A stretch of DNA of 64,000 bases from positions 558,380-622,379 of the forward strand of contig NZ_LYPC01000027.1 of assembly GCF_001700435.1 (NCBI RefSeq), in the 5' to 3' direction. Origin of the DNA: Paenibacillus pectinilyticus. Lineage in GTDB: Bacteria; Bacillota; Bacilli; Paenibacillales; NBRC-103111. Under the pieces are notes generated by a model, which had not been told where the DNA came from, made no database searches, and worked only from the letters and a program-made list of their open reading frames with translations. Below, piece after piece: positions 1 through 8,325 of the stretch (its first letter is position 1; the number at the start of each line of letters is the position of its first letter). The translations under genes were made by a program, and so were the position numbers.

Positions 1-727
1 CTGATAAAAACGTAAACATGGAATAACACATAATGGCCATCGTTGTTACGATCATTGACATTTGATTCAGCAACGGCTCTGAATAAGAATCGAGCACTTT
101 GCGATGCGAGCCTTTGTTATTCTGCAGAAGTAGGAGTTCGTGCCGGCGCTTGCCAATCGCAAGAAACAAAGATAATAGAAACACGCAAAGTAGGAACCAC
201 GGCGTGAATTTCGTGCCGACTACAACGCCTCCACAGATGGCGCGAATCACAAATCCCGAAGCAAGAATCATTAAATCAAGGATTACGATATGCTTAAGCC
301 GAATGGAATAGGCGACATTCATGCCAAAGTAAATGAGAAGCAATAACATAAACAAGGGCTGCATCCTAAAAGCAATAATCATGGAACTTAGGAAGAGAAT
401 AGCTCCAACAGTGAGCGCAACAACCGGATGTAACTGTCCTGAAGCCATAGGGCGTGTACGTTTTTCTGGATGCTGCCGATCAGCTTCTCGATCCATAAAA
501 TCATTCAAAATATACACGCATCCCGAGACTAGACAAAAAAGGAGGAATGCACTGAAAGTAAGCTGTAGATTCATAAGATTTATTTTATCAATGGAAAAAA
601 TCAAAGCGGCAAAGACAAGTGAGTTCTTGCTCCATTGTTTGGGGCGAAGCTGCAAAAACACTAGTTTCATATTTTCTAAGGTCGATGTTGAAGTTCGAAC
701 AGGCAGTGTTTCTTGAGTGGGAAGCAT
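1..727 (-). CDS. UbiA-family prenyltransferase, 3' end beyond the left edge
   Basis: This reading frame is open on the minus strand from an ATG at 727 to the left edge: 242 codons with no stop, so the C-terminus lies outside the window. An AAGGAG site sits 9 bases before the ATG. The protein starts with a soluble stretch, then a KQWSKN motif near residue 30, then hydrophobic segments. The Asp-rich motif NDFMDREADRQHP is the prenyl-phosphate/Mg-binding signature of UbiA enzymes. Both motifs resemble decaprenyl-phosphate phosphoribosyltransferase-like members, which move a group onto a polyprenyl phosphate in the membrane. The exact donor and acceptor cannot be read from the sequence. It is divergent from the cupin gene at 893. 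Family assignment is firm; substrate is not. Confidence 0.85.
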   Translation of the reverse strand, partial: MLPTQETLPVRTSTSTLENMKLVFLQLRPKQWSKNSLVFAALIFSIDKINLMNLQLTFSAFLLFCLVSGCVYILNDFMDREADRQHPEKRTRPMASGQLHPVVALTVGAILFLSSMIIAFRMQPLFMLLLLIYFGMNVAYSIRLKHIVILDLMILASGFVIRAICGGVVVGTKFTPWFLLCVFLLSLFLAIGKRRHELLLLQNNKGSHRKVLDSYSEPLLNQMSMIVTTMAIMCYSMFTFLS

Positions 728-892
728 GTTAATCAACTCCTTAGTAGGATTGGGATTATTTAACATTACTTCATAATTGTAATGCCAATATTAATTTTAG
801 GATGAATAATAATATGGTTTTGTAAACGAAACTATAAATGATGGCAATAAACCACGAAATCAAATACGCAACACGAATGGAGGCATTTAATA

Positions 893-1288
893 ATGGAAAT
901 TAAGAGAATTGGATCTCAACCTTCAGGCATAGGTTCGTCTGACTATTTTACCGGCACAGTTAGAATCGATCCATTGTTTGAAGCAGCCGAACCTGCACGC
1001 GTAGCTGGAGCCAGCGTTACGTTCGAGCCAGGTGCACGGACAGCATGGCATACACATCCACTGGGTCAAACGCTGATCGTAACGGCGGGCAAAGGACGGG
1101 TTCGACGCTGGGGAGGTCAGATCGAGGAGATTAGTCCTGGAGATGTGGTTTGGTTTCCGCCTGGCGAGAAGCACTGGCATGGGGCCTCGCCCACAACTGC
1201 TATGACACATATAGCCATTCAAGAACGTCTTGACGGCAAGGCAGTCGAATGGATGGAACAAGTCAGCGAGGATCAATACCAATCTTAA
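893..1288 (+). CDS. small cupin-domain protein
   Basis: A 131-residue single-domain cupin. Cupin motif 1 is visible as [17 protein letters not shown] (about residues 52-68) and motif 2 as [17 protein letters not shown] (about 82-98), giving the His/His/Glu-type metal pocket plus the later His. Proteins of this size and motif spacing include the (R)-mandelonitrile lyase-like and carboxymuconolactone-decarboxylase-associated cupins, but the substrate cannot be inferred here. A GGAGG lies 8 bases before the ATG. It is a single-gene unit, divergent from the UbiA gene and closed by a strong terminator at 1321-1373. Confidence 0.85.
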   Translation: MEIKRIGSQPSGIGSSDYFTGTVRIDPLFEAAEPARVAGASVTFEPGARTAWHTHPLGQTLIVTAGKGRVRRWGGQIEEISPGDVVWFPPGEKHWHGASPTTAMTHIAIQERLDGKAVEWMEQVSEDQYQS

Positions 1289-1320
1289 GCAACGCGGGTA
1301 TGGCAAAAGTGTAGAATGAA

Positions 1321-1373
1321 AAACTGCACCTCAATTGTTAGTCTTAACTAACAACGAAGGTGCAGTTTTTTAT
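1321..1373 (+). terminator. intrinsic terminator after the cupin gene
   Basis: AACTGCACCT pairs with AGGTGCAGTT, with an inner TTGTTAG/CTAACAA stem and a T-run. It starts about 33 bases after the cupin stop codon. Confidence 0.9.
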
Positions 1374-1420
1374 GTGGAATTTATGGGATTTTCCATCTAA
1401 CGTATGAACAAGTGAGAGGC

Positions 1421-1712
1421 TCAAACTGTTGTTTTCAGTTTATCAATCCATATCTTCAGATGAGGCGAATTTCGGCTTTTCATTTGGTACGCCAGGTACG
1501 GACCAGTGTGAGGGGCCAAATTTTTTGTTGCGGTGGTCATGATGAGCCCTCCAATCAGTTTTACTTGTATTATTCACCTAATTTATCTAATAATGCATAT
1601 GTGACAGCAGGTGCAGATTGATGGTCTTACTTGATAAACAAGTTTCCGTCGACTTCTATGGGACATAACACACTGCATGATCGATGACAACAATTAAAAT
1701 GTGTTTCTCCAT
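1421..1712 (-). pseudogene. possible remnant: two tiny minus-strand reading frames
   Basis: The 564-base gap between the cupin and AraC genes holds two short minus-strand frames with good ribosome sites. One runs 1712-1656 (18 residues, starting MEKHILIVVIDHA, preceded by AGGAGG). The other runs 1540-1421 (39 residues, starting MTTATKNLAP, preceded by GGAGGG). Both lie in the same orientation. The first looks like the first beta strand of a Rossmann- or DJ-1-like protein, so this may be a decayed gene with internal stops. I do not recognise the product, and chance is a real alternative. Nothing else is evident in this gap apart from the terminator and the AraC promoter region. Confidence 0.22.
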
Positions 1713-1852
1713 GTATTTGGCCTCCTGTATACTGATCTTCTAGTTACAGGTGTTATTGTACGGCCGTTATATAGATAAAACAAATTACGTTATTTGCGTA
1801 TACTTATAAAATAATTTATGAGAAAATACCTTCCTAAAGGAGGCATGTATGT

Positions 1853-2881
1853 ATGAAGTCTTATACCTCTGACCGAATAAAAATCCCTCCTGGGTTTTGG
1901 ACAGGATTACTTCAATTAGGGATAGCAGCCCACGATGTAGCTCGTAAAGCACGATTGCCACTCACAATAATTACGGAACCCGTAATCACCACCGCGCAAT
2001 ATTTCGCGATCTGGCAGGCTTATTCGGAGCTAATTGGTGAGATAGCCACAGGAATCATCAAGCTTGCGACCGTCTTTGAAACAGCGAAGTACCCACCGGC
2101 TGTTTTAGCAACTTACCACGCTCGTGACTACCGCGACGCTTTACACAGGATGGCTCGTTACAAACAAATGTGCCCCCCTGAAAGCTTGCGAATCATCGAG
2201 GAGAGTGAGCACTGTACAATCGAACTGGAGTTTCTGAATACCGTGAGACCGGTTCCACCGATTTTGATTGGTATCACACTGGCGTTTCTTCTGGAGCTTG
2301 GCCGTCGGGGCACAGGTCAATCTTTGACGGCACGGTCCGTCGAATTTTCAAGTGCAATGGGCGATGTGCAAGCTCTTGAAGATTACTTTGGTTGTCGTGT
2401 CCGCATTGGTGCAGAATGTAACCGATTGACGCTGAATCGAAGAGATCTGGACCGACCCTTTGTCACATACAACGAAGAATTGCTGGAGATCCTGACGCCC
2501 ATTATGGACCGATCGTTGGATGAACAGTATCGCAGTACCTCAATTGTCGAGGCGGTCAAATGGATCATGAAACGCAGTCTTACCGGAGGGCACCCCGACA
2601 TTCAGTCTGTAGCGAAGGAATTAGGTATGAGCGATCGTACTTTGCAACGCCGACTCACTGACGAAAACACAAGCTTCAAGCATCTGCTAACACAAGTTAG
2701 ACATGAGCAGGCAAGAGAGTACTTGGCAGACCCTTCGCTTGATATTAAAGAAGTGGCTTTCTTGATTGGATATGAAGACCAGAATTCGTTCTACCGCGCC
2801 TTTCGCCTATGGGAAGGTGATACGCCTTCAACTTGGCGTGTTAAACAAGAAATTTGGCGCAATAGGCTAGTTACTGACTGA
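1853..2881 (+). CDS. AraC-family regulator with N-terminal ligand domain
   Basis: A 342-residue transcription factor. Residues about 20-200 match the layout of the 'Arabinose_bd' type N-terminal domain found in OruR/ArgR-like AraC regulators. Residues about 235-335 are the double helix-turn-helix domain: LGMSDRTLQRRLTDENTSFKHLL is followed by the second helix-turn-helix region IKEVAFLIGYEDQNSFYRAFR. AAGGAGG lies 9 bases before the ATG. The SDR gene at 2945 follows in the same direction after 63 bases, so this protein may control it or be co-transcribed with it. The effector is unknown. Confidence 0.88.
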   Translation: MKSYTSDRIKIPPGFWTGLLQLGIAAHDVARKARLPLTIITEPVITTAQYFAIWQAYSELIGEIATGIIKLATVFETAKYPPAVLATYHARDYRDALHRMARYKQMCPPESLRIIEESEHCTIELEFLNTVRPVPPILIGITLAFLLELGRRGTGQSLTARSVEFSSAMGDVQALEDYFGCRVRIGAECNRLTLNRRDLDRPFVTYNEELLEILTPIMDRSLDEQYRSTSIVEAVKWIMKRSLTGGHPDIQSVAKELGMSDRTLQRRLTDENTSFKHLLTQVRHEQAREYLADPSLDIKEVAFLIGYEDQNSFYRAFRLWEGDTPSTWRVKQEIWRNRLVTD

Positions 2882-2944
2882 TCCAGACAAGGTAATATGA
2901 TCTCTATCCGGAGCACAAGGCGCTTTGAGAAAAGGAGAAATGTT

Positions 2945-3739
2945 ATGGATATGGGATTAAAGAATAAAACAGCATTAGTTACAGGATCAACGAAAGGTAT
3001 TGGCAAAGCTATCGCCATTGAACTTGCCAAAGAGGGTGTTCATGTCCTTATTAATGGACGAAACTATGAAGAGGTAGAACGCATTCTAAATGAAATAAAG
3101 TCGGATTTTCCGGCTACATCTCCTCAAAATGCTACAGCCGATCTGGTAGATATTGAGCAAAGAGAAGCTTTGTTTGAGAAATTTCCTTCGATTGATATTT
3201 TGGTTAACAATATGGGGATTTATGAAATAATGCAGTATGAGAATATTGACGATAACACGTGGGAAAAATACTTCCGCACGAATGTGCTTACTGCAAATGG
3301 ATTATCTAAATATTATTTACCTCATATGTTGAAAAATAAGTATGGCCGCATGATTTTTATTGCGAGTGAGGAAGCTGTCATGCCTTCAGGATTAATGCCT
3401 CAGTATGGGATGACCAAATCTATGCTATTATCCTTGTCAAAAAGCTTATCAAAATTAACCATAGGAACAGAGGTTACTATCAATACGATCATGCCAGGAC
3501 CAACACTCTCTGAAAATGTGTATCAAATCATTGAGAGTATGTACTCTGACGAAGATATGACTTTTGCAGAAAAAGAGAAAAGATTTATGACGACAAACCT
3601 ACCTCAGTCTGAAATACAGCGGTTTATCAAACCTAGTGAAATTGGCAGATTAGCTACATTTGTGTGTAGTCCTTATGCATCCGCCTTTAAAGGTTCTCCA
3701 ATCCGAATGGATGGGGGCATGGTACCAACTATTTTTTAA
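2945..3739 (+). CDS. short-chain dehydrogenase/reductase (SDR)
   Basis: A 264-residue classical SDR, an NAD(P)-dependent oxidoreductase. The cofactor motif TGSTKGIG is near the N-terminus, followed by NNMG. The catalytic Ser141 and the pair Tyr154/Lys158 (YGMTK) have the standard spacing. The start at 2945 is preferred over an in-frame ATG at 2897 because an AAAGGAG lies 7 bases before it and the earlier extension is non-conserved in character. The substrate is unknown. A strong hairpin at 3790-3828 follows. Confidence 0.88.
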   Translation: MDMGLKNKTALVTGSTKGIGKAIAIELAKEGVHVLINGRNYEEVERILNEIKSDFPATSPQNATADLVDIEQREALFEKFPSIDILVNNMGIYEIMQYENIDDNTWEKYFRTNVLTANGLSKYYLPHMLKNKYGRMIFIASEEAVMPSGLMPQYGMTKSMLLSLSKSLSKLTIGTEVTINTIMPGPTLSENVYQIIESMYSDEDMTFAEKEKRFMTTNLPQSEIQRFIKPSEIGRLATFVCSPYASAFKGSPIRMDGGMVPTIF

Positions 3740-3789
3740 TATTTTTTAGATTTAGTTATTGAAAAAGTATCCAGTATCGCGCGGAATGA

Positions 3790-3828
3790 AAGAAATCCCA
3801 TCATGCAACCTGCATGGTGGGATTTCTT
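3790..3828 (+). terminator. 18-bp stem hairpin after the SDR gene
   Basis: An 18-base arm (AAGAAATCCCATCATGCA) pairs with its partner with only one G-T wobble around a 3-base loop (ACC). A proper T-run is missing, so it may act as a terminator, an RNA end-stabiliser or a palindromic repeat. Confidence 0.6.
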
Positions 3829-3830
3829 GA

Positions 3831-4163
3831 GTGATGTCCATCCAATGTGCGAGCTCAGATCGGCCGACACCCGTTTGGCGAGCTAAGCCGAAGGAAGAGA
3901 TTAGCTTAAACCGTATTCCACCTGAGATTGGCGAGTTGGAGCAATTGGACCAGCTTATCATTCAATACACCTCGATTAATGAGCTGCCGCTCGAGCTAGA
4001 GAAGCTAAAGCATTTACGAATTTTGAACTTGGGCATGTGTATGATCGATCGGAAGCCTCATTTCCTCAATGGGATGAAACAACTGAAATTCATTAATATC
4101 TCTCGGGATTATGGGGAGGTTGACCCCAACCCACTACAAGCGTACCGTATTTATAGGAAATGA
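3831..4163 (+). pseudogene. leucine-rich-repeat protein fragment
   Basis: The frame encodes two to three bacterial-type leucine-rich repeats: IPPEIGELEQLDQL, then INELPLELEKLKHLRILNLG, then FLNGMKQLKFINI. The first 25 or so residues do not look like a repeat or a signal peptide, and no convincing ribosome site precedes the first ATG. The frame also begins right after the hairpin at 3790-3828. LRR proteins of this kind are normally several hundred residues long, so this is best read as the 3' remnant of a larger gene. A short intact LRR protein is the alternative. Confidence 0.4.
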
Positions 4164-4274
4164 CCGATATTACAGTTTACTTTAGAGCTGAGAAGAACTA
4201 CATTTAGAGTATAAATATAAGTTAGAAATTTGATTGATTTCCTACCGTCATTTTCCAGAAGCCTCTGGATCAAC

Positions 4275-4299
4275 AGGGACTGGTGCAAGCCAGTCTCTT
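4275..4299 (+). terminator. weak hairpin before the AraC sensor gene
   Basis: GACTGG and CCAGTC pair around a 6-base loop and are followed by a short pyrimidine stretch. It lies between the LRR fragment and the regulator starting at 4329. Confidence 0.35.
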
Positions 4300-4328
4300 T
4301 CATTCCGAATAAAGGAGAACATACATAC

Positions 4329-6680
4329 ATGAATCTAAGATCTCTTTTAGGAGCTAAGGCTTATTTTATTAAAATGGTGCTATGGATAAGTATGGCCATT
4401 CTCATTCTTGTTGTCGTTCTTTCCACTGTGGTGTATATCAATTCACAGAATCTGTTGGTCAAAAATGAATATGCGTCCAATCAAAAGATACTTTATCAAG
4501 TCAAGTACAATATGGAATTCATGGATCAGACGATCTCCAACTTATCTAAATTCCTTTATCTAAATAGTGATGTAACCGCTATCATGTATGCAAAATCAGA
4601 AGATATGGTTGCCGTTTCAGGCCACATGACGAAACTCGTCAGTTCTGTAACCTCAGCGAATCCATATATTCATTCTATTGGCATTTATAATCGGAATTTG
4701 GATCAATCGTACAGCTTGGGATTTCCACTCTTTTTCAAAGATCAGATGCTTTACGATTTTATTAATTCGAATCAAGCACTGCCTAAACTGAAACCAATTT
4801 TTCGTGATATCAAAAAACTAGTTAATGGCGTAACCGAGTCTGAGTATGTTTTCTCTTATTTCATCTACGAAACCACATCGAATGAGATGAAGCCAGATGG
4901 TGTCGTCGTCATTAACGTAAAACCACAGTGGTTGATTGAGAATATTAACCAAATTAATATGATTGATAAGCGAAAGGGAGATAATGTCTTTATTCTGGAC
5001 CAGAATGGCGAATACTTGGATGATGGAACGAATGACCCTGCTATTAAGGATTGGCTGAAAGCTGATTTTTTGTCATATAAAAAGGAGCATCCACAGGCAG
5101 ATCGAGATGGTTTTTTTCAGAGCAAGCACAATGGAACGCAATACTTAGTCACGTATACCAATGTCAATAGCGCTGGGATGACGCTGTTAAAAACGCAGCC
5201 AGTCCTTGAGATCTATAAATATATCAACAGTTTAAAAACAAGTATTATCCTCATCACACTGATTTTCCTAGTCATGGCTGTAGTGATGTCCGTAGGTATT
5301 TCCCGGAAAATATATCAGCCAGTAGGGAAACTTGTGAACTCGATCATGTTGGATCGGATCCGTAGATCGGATAAAGACGAGGTCGTCGATGAGATCTCTT
5401 ATTTAAACACGGTATACAGACAATCTATGGAGATGCTCGATCATTTTGATAAGGAAAAGGTCCAATATAAAGATGTCATGAAGCATTACTGGTTAAGTCG
5501 GCTGCTTACGGAGAGTTTATCTATTGGCAGATCTGAGTTAGAAAGCATTTTTAAAGAAATGAGGATTTCTTTATCTTTGAACGGCTCCTATGCGATATGT
5601 TTATTGAAGATTGATAACTATAAGGAATTTCAACATACGTTCCATGCCAAGGATAAAGATACGATTCGCTTTGCTTTAATCAACATTGCTTCTGAAATAA
5701 TGGGCAGAAAGTATGCGAATGAAGGACTTGATATGAAGGATGATCATGTCGTATTAATCGTAAGTATTCCAGATGACGACGACCAATTTCCTTCTCATAT
5801 TGTTCCGCTTATTCAAGAAGCGCAAGAGAATGTTTCCAGATTTTTCAAGGTGTCCTTCACGGCATCCATCAGTGATCAGACGAATCAAATGACGGGTCTT
5901 CACAGTTTATATAATAAGGCGCTCGATCAAGCAATGTATCGCTTAGTGTTAGGGCATGCCTCTGTCATTACGTACGAAACGGTGAAGAAGAATATGGAAA
6001 GCAAAAAAACAGGATATCCCAAAAATCTGGAGGATTTGTTGCTAGAAACCATGAAGTCGAGCGACATTACAGCGATGGAGGGGGTATTGGCGAACATTTT
6101 CGAGGAGGTGGCCACGCTAAATTATCACAATGCCTTAGTCTCGATCATTAGGCTCGTCGATGCTGTTATAGAGAAGCTGGAAGCGATGAAAGTTACGGTT
6201 GTACCATCCTTGCATCTTTCTTCCATCAGCCGCAATATGCTAGAGAAGGAGACGATTGTCGATATTCATAGCATTATTTTAGCTGCGCTTCAAGATTCGT
6301 TCAAAAAAGATTACGAGGGAAATGCCAATAAACTGAACTACTTTTTGGTTGACGCGGTCACGGAATACATTCATAACCATTTTCATGATCCTTCTTTGAG
6401 TCTGACTTCGATCGCTTCTATTATGAAAATTTCCACAAGAAATTTAAGCAAAATATATAAGGAAGCAACGCACATATCGATCCCTGATTTTATCAACGAA
6501 TATAGATTAGCTAGAGCGGCAGAGCTTCTAATTCAAGATAATCTAAGTGTTTATGAAATTACGGAAAAAGTCGGAATCTTGAATGAAACCTATTTCTTCA
6601 GCATGTTCAAAAAAAAATACAAGGTCACACCGAAAGAGTATGCCTTGCGAAGAAATATGACTAATTTGAATCCTAAGTGA
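4329..6680 (+). CDS. membrane-anchored AraC-type sensor/regulator
   Basis: A 783-residue one-component regulator. A transmembrane segment lies at about residues 14-37, followed by an extracellular Cache-like sensor region (about 40-265) and a second membrane segment (about 268-290). A linker and a cytoplasmic middle domain come next. The C-terminal AraC double helix-turn-helix spans about residues 680-780 (SIASIMKISTRNLSKIYKEA, then EITEKVGILNETYFFSMFKK). The start at 4329 has AAAGGAG 11 bases upstream and places the membrane segment at the N-terminus; the longer frame from 4230 runs through a hairpin. Such proteins in Paenibacillus usually sit beside and control sugar ABC importers or glycosidases, here probably the locus to the right. 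Confidence 0.88.
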   Translation: MNLRSLLGAKAYFIKMVLWISMAILILVVVLSTVVYINSQNLLVKNEYASNQKILYQVKYNMEFMDQTISNLSKFLYLNSDVTAIMYAKSEDMVAVSGHMTKLVSSVTSANPYIHSIGIYNRNLDQSYSLGFPLFFKDQMLYDFINSNQALPKLKPIFRDIKKLVNGVTESEYVFSYFIYETTSNEMKPDGVVVINVKPQWLIENINQINMIDKRKGDNVFILDQNGEYLDDGTNDPAIKDWLKADFLSYKKEHPQADRDGFFQSKHNGTQYLVTYTNVNSAGMTLLKTQPVLEIYKYINSLKTSIILITLIFLVMAVVMSVGISRKIYQPVGKLVNSIMLDRIRRSDKDEVVDEISYLNTVYRQSMEMLDHFDKEKVQYKDVMKHYWLSRLLTESLSIGRSELESIFKEMRISLSLNGSYAICLLKIDNYKEFQHTFHAKDKDTIRFALINIASEIMGRKYANEGLDMKDDHVVLIVSIPDDDDQFPSHIVPLIQEAQENVSRFFKVSFTASISDQTNQMTGLHSLYNKALDQAMYRLVLGHASVITYETVKKNMESKKTGYPKNLEDLLLETMKSSDITAMEGVLANIFEEVATLNYHNALVSIIRLVDAVIEKLEAMKVTVVPSLHLSSISRNMLEKETIVDIHSIILAALQDSFKKDYEGNANKLNYFLVDAVTEYIHNHFHDPSLSLTSIASIMKISTRNLSKIYKEATHISIPDFINEYRLARAAELLIQDNLSVYEITEKVGILNETYFFSMFKKKYKVTPKEYALRRNMTNLNPK

Positions 6681-6703
6681 AAGGGGGAAAGCCGTCAGCT
6701 AAT

Positions 6704-7666
6704 TCACATAATCTGATAGTCGGCAACGGACAGACTGGCGTAATCGCCAACTTGATCTCCTAATGCAGAAGGAACTATCTGGCATACGCGGTAAGCGTGA
6801 GGAAGCGCCTCCTTTTGAAATTCCTGTAGGGTATAAGCTTCAAGCAGGTCGCGCTGCCTGGCATAAATGCTGCCAATGACAATCAGCTCTGGATTCAGAA
6901 GGTCTACCAGAATAGCTAAACCTCTCCCAAGCTGAACTCCGACAATTTGAAACATCTGTAGAGCTGTAAGATCCCCTGATTGAGCAGCCTCCGCAATTTT
7001 CTGAGCGGTGATTAATTCCAAGTGCGACTCCGATTGGCAAAAGCTTGGAGGCTGCCCGCGCGTCAAAGCCTCCATCGCTTTCATTCGTCCCCATTGGGCA
7101 ATGCCGCCTCCACTACAGAATCCTTCAAAGGACCCTTCCTTGCCGTAACCGATGGGTCCAGCAGGCTCAAGTCGGATATGACCGATTTCACCAGCCATAT
7201 CATTCGTCCCCGCGTATAGTTTGCCATCCAAAATAAGACCGGCGCCCATGGCCGTACCAAAAGTTAGGAATATCATATTGCGCGTTCCGATGCCAGCTCC
7301 CCACCGCCATTCCGCCAAGGCGCAGGCATTGGCATCATTCTGTAAGCCAACAGGAACACCAAATCGTTCCCTAATTGATGTAACAATAGGGACATGATCC
7401 CAACCAGGCAAATTCGGCGGTGAAAGGATAATGCCGTGTTTACTGTCCAGCGGCCCACCGCAGCTGATGCCAATCGCTGCAAGTAAACCTTCTTGCTCTG
7501 CCAATAATTGTTCTAAGGTAGATATCAGATGCTGAATGGTCTCATGCGGGTCTTTGGGTGTCGGGAATTGAACTTTACTAAGTATTCGAATTCCCTGATC
7601 CAACTTTGTTCCGATTGTTACGGCACATTTGGTTCCTCCAATATCGAGGCCGGCAAGCATACTCAT
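6704..7666 (-). CDS. ROK-family sugar kinase-like protein, zinc motif absent
   Basis: A 320-residue ROK protein. The ATP-binding signature LDIGGTKCAVTIG is at the N-terminus, the sugar-site region is GGPLDSKHGIILSPPNLPGW, and NDANACALAEWRWGAG follows, with the conserved Asp that acts as base in this family. The zinc-binding Cys cluster typical of many ROK kinases (CxCGxxGCxE) is missing: the region reads GKEGSFEGFCSGGG. The start at 7666 overlaps the SIS stop codon as ATGA, which implies translational coupling. A hexose or amino-sugar kinase acting on products of the upstream beta-mannosidase is the natural guess. Regulation as a non-kinase ROK is unlikely because there is no DNA-binding domain. 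Confidence 0.85.
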   Translation of the reverse strand: MSMLAGLDIGGTKCAVTIGTKLDQGIRILSKVQFPTPKDPHETIQHLISTLEQLLAEQEGLLAAIGISCGGPLDSKHGIILSPPNLPGWDHVPIVTSIRERFGVPVGLQNDANACALAEWRWGAGIGTRNMIFLTFGTAMGAGLILDGKLYAGTNDMAGEIGHIRLEPAGPIGYGKEGSFEGFCSGGGIAQWGRMKAMEALTRGQPPSFCQSESHLELITAQKIAEAAQSGDLTALQMFQIVGVQLGRGLAILVDLLNPELIVIGSIYARQRDLLEAYTLQEFQKEALPHAYRVCQIVPSALGDQVGDYASLSVADYQIM

Positions 7667-8313
7667 CCGAAAAACTCCTTTTCCAGCATCGTACAGAGGA
7701 TGTGATAAATCGGTAAGTGACGCTCCTGAATATCCGGCGTTCGCTCCCAGGGCACCGTGATGGTCACGTCGCATAACGCTTTTACATGGCCACCGTGTTT
7801 TCCGGTCAATCCAATCGTGTGCATACCCAGCGCTCTCGCAGTCTGAACAGCGCGAAGCACATTCGTGGAATTCCCAGAAGTCGTGAGAACCATAAGGACG
7901 TCCCCCTTTTGACCATAACCATACACTTGTTGAGCAAATATCATCTCCGGTTCTACATCATTGGCAAAGGCGGTTATCAATGCGGAGTGATTGGTTAGGG
8001 AGATGGCAGGAAGCGCCTGCTGCAGATGATCAGCTAAGTAAGTTCCCACTTTATGATCCCATTGTTCGACTAAGGTATCGCGGAATGATAAGGAGACAGG
8101 CCTTTTGGATAGAAAACCCTTCATAAGCTCCCCGACAATATGATCACAATCGGAGGCACTGCCCCCATTACCGCACAATAGTATTTTTCCAGATAAATGG
8201 TAAGTATCTGCGCATAATTGGAACGCCTTACGAATATCAGAAGTACATGCTTCCAATTCTGGATAACGCTCTACGAGTTGATGCATATAGTTTTCCAATA
8301 CATGTTTGTCCAT
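7663..8313 (-). CDS. SIS-domain isomerase, GmhA-like
   Basis: A 216-residue sugar-isomerase (SIS) domain protein. The phosphosugar-binding loop is CGNGGSASDCDHIVGEL, the second loop is LTTSGNSTNVLRA, and the C-terminal helix has DIQERHLPIYHILCTMLE. Together these are the GmhA (sedoheptulose-7-phosphate isomerase) pattern. It sits between a beta-mannosidase gene and a ROK kinase with a 4-base overlap to the latter. This suggests a role in sugar-phosphate interconversion during glycan breakdown rather than in lipopolysaccharide heptose synthesis; that reading is inference. Its stop and the downstream start share bases. Confidence 0.85.
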   Translation of the reverse strand: MDKHVLENYMHQLVERYPELEACTSDIRKAFQLCADTYHLSGKILLCGNGGSASDCDHIVGELMKGFLSKRPVSLSFRDTLVEQWDHKVGTYLADHLQQALPAISLTNHSALITAFANDVEPEMIFAQQVYGYGQKGDVLMVLTTSGNSTNVLRAVQTARALGMHTIGLTGKHGGHVKALCDVTITVPWERTPDIQERHLPIYHILCTMLEKEFFG

Positions 8314-8325
8314 TGTAAAATCCCC

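Noticed and set aside
99-716. Two plus-strand frames (70 and 127 residues) at the left edge
   Set aside because: They are antisense to the continuous UbiA-family frame on the minus strand, which carries the expected motifs.
1412-1621. 69-residue plus-strand frame
   Set aside because: No ribosome site and no domain. It overlaps better-supported, though still doubtful, minus-strand mini-frames.
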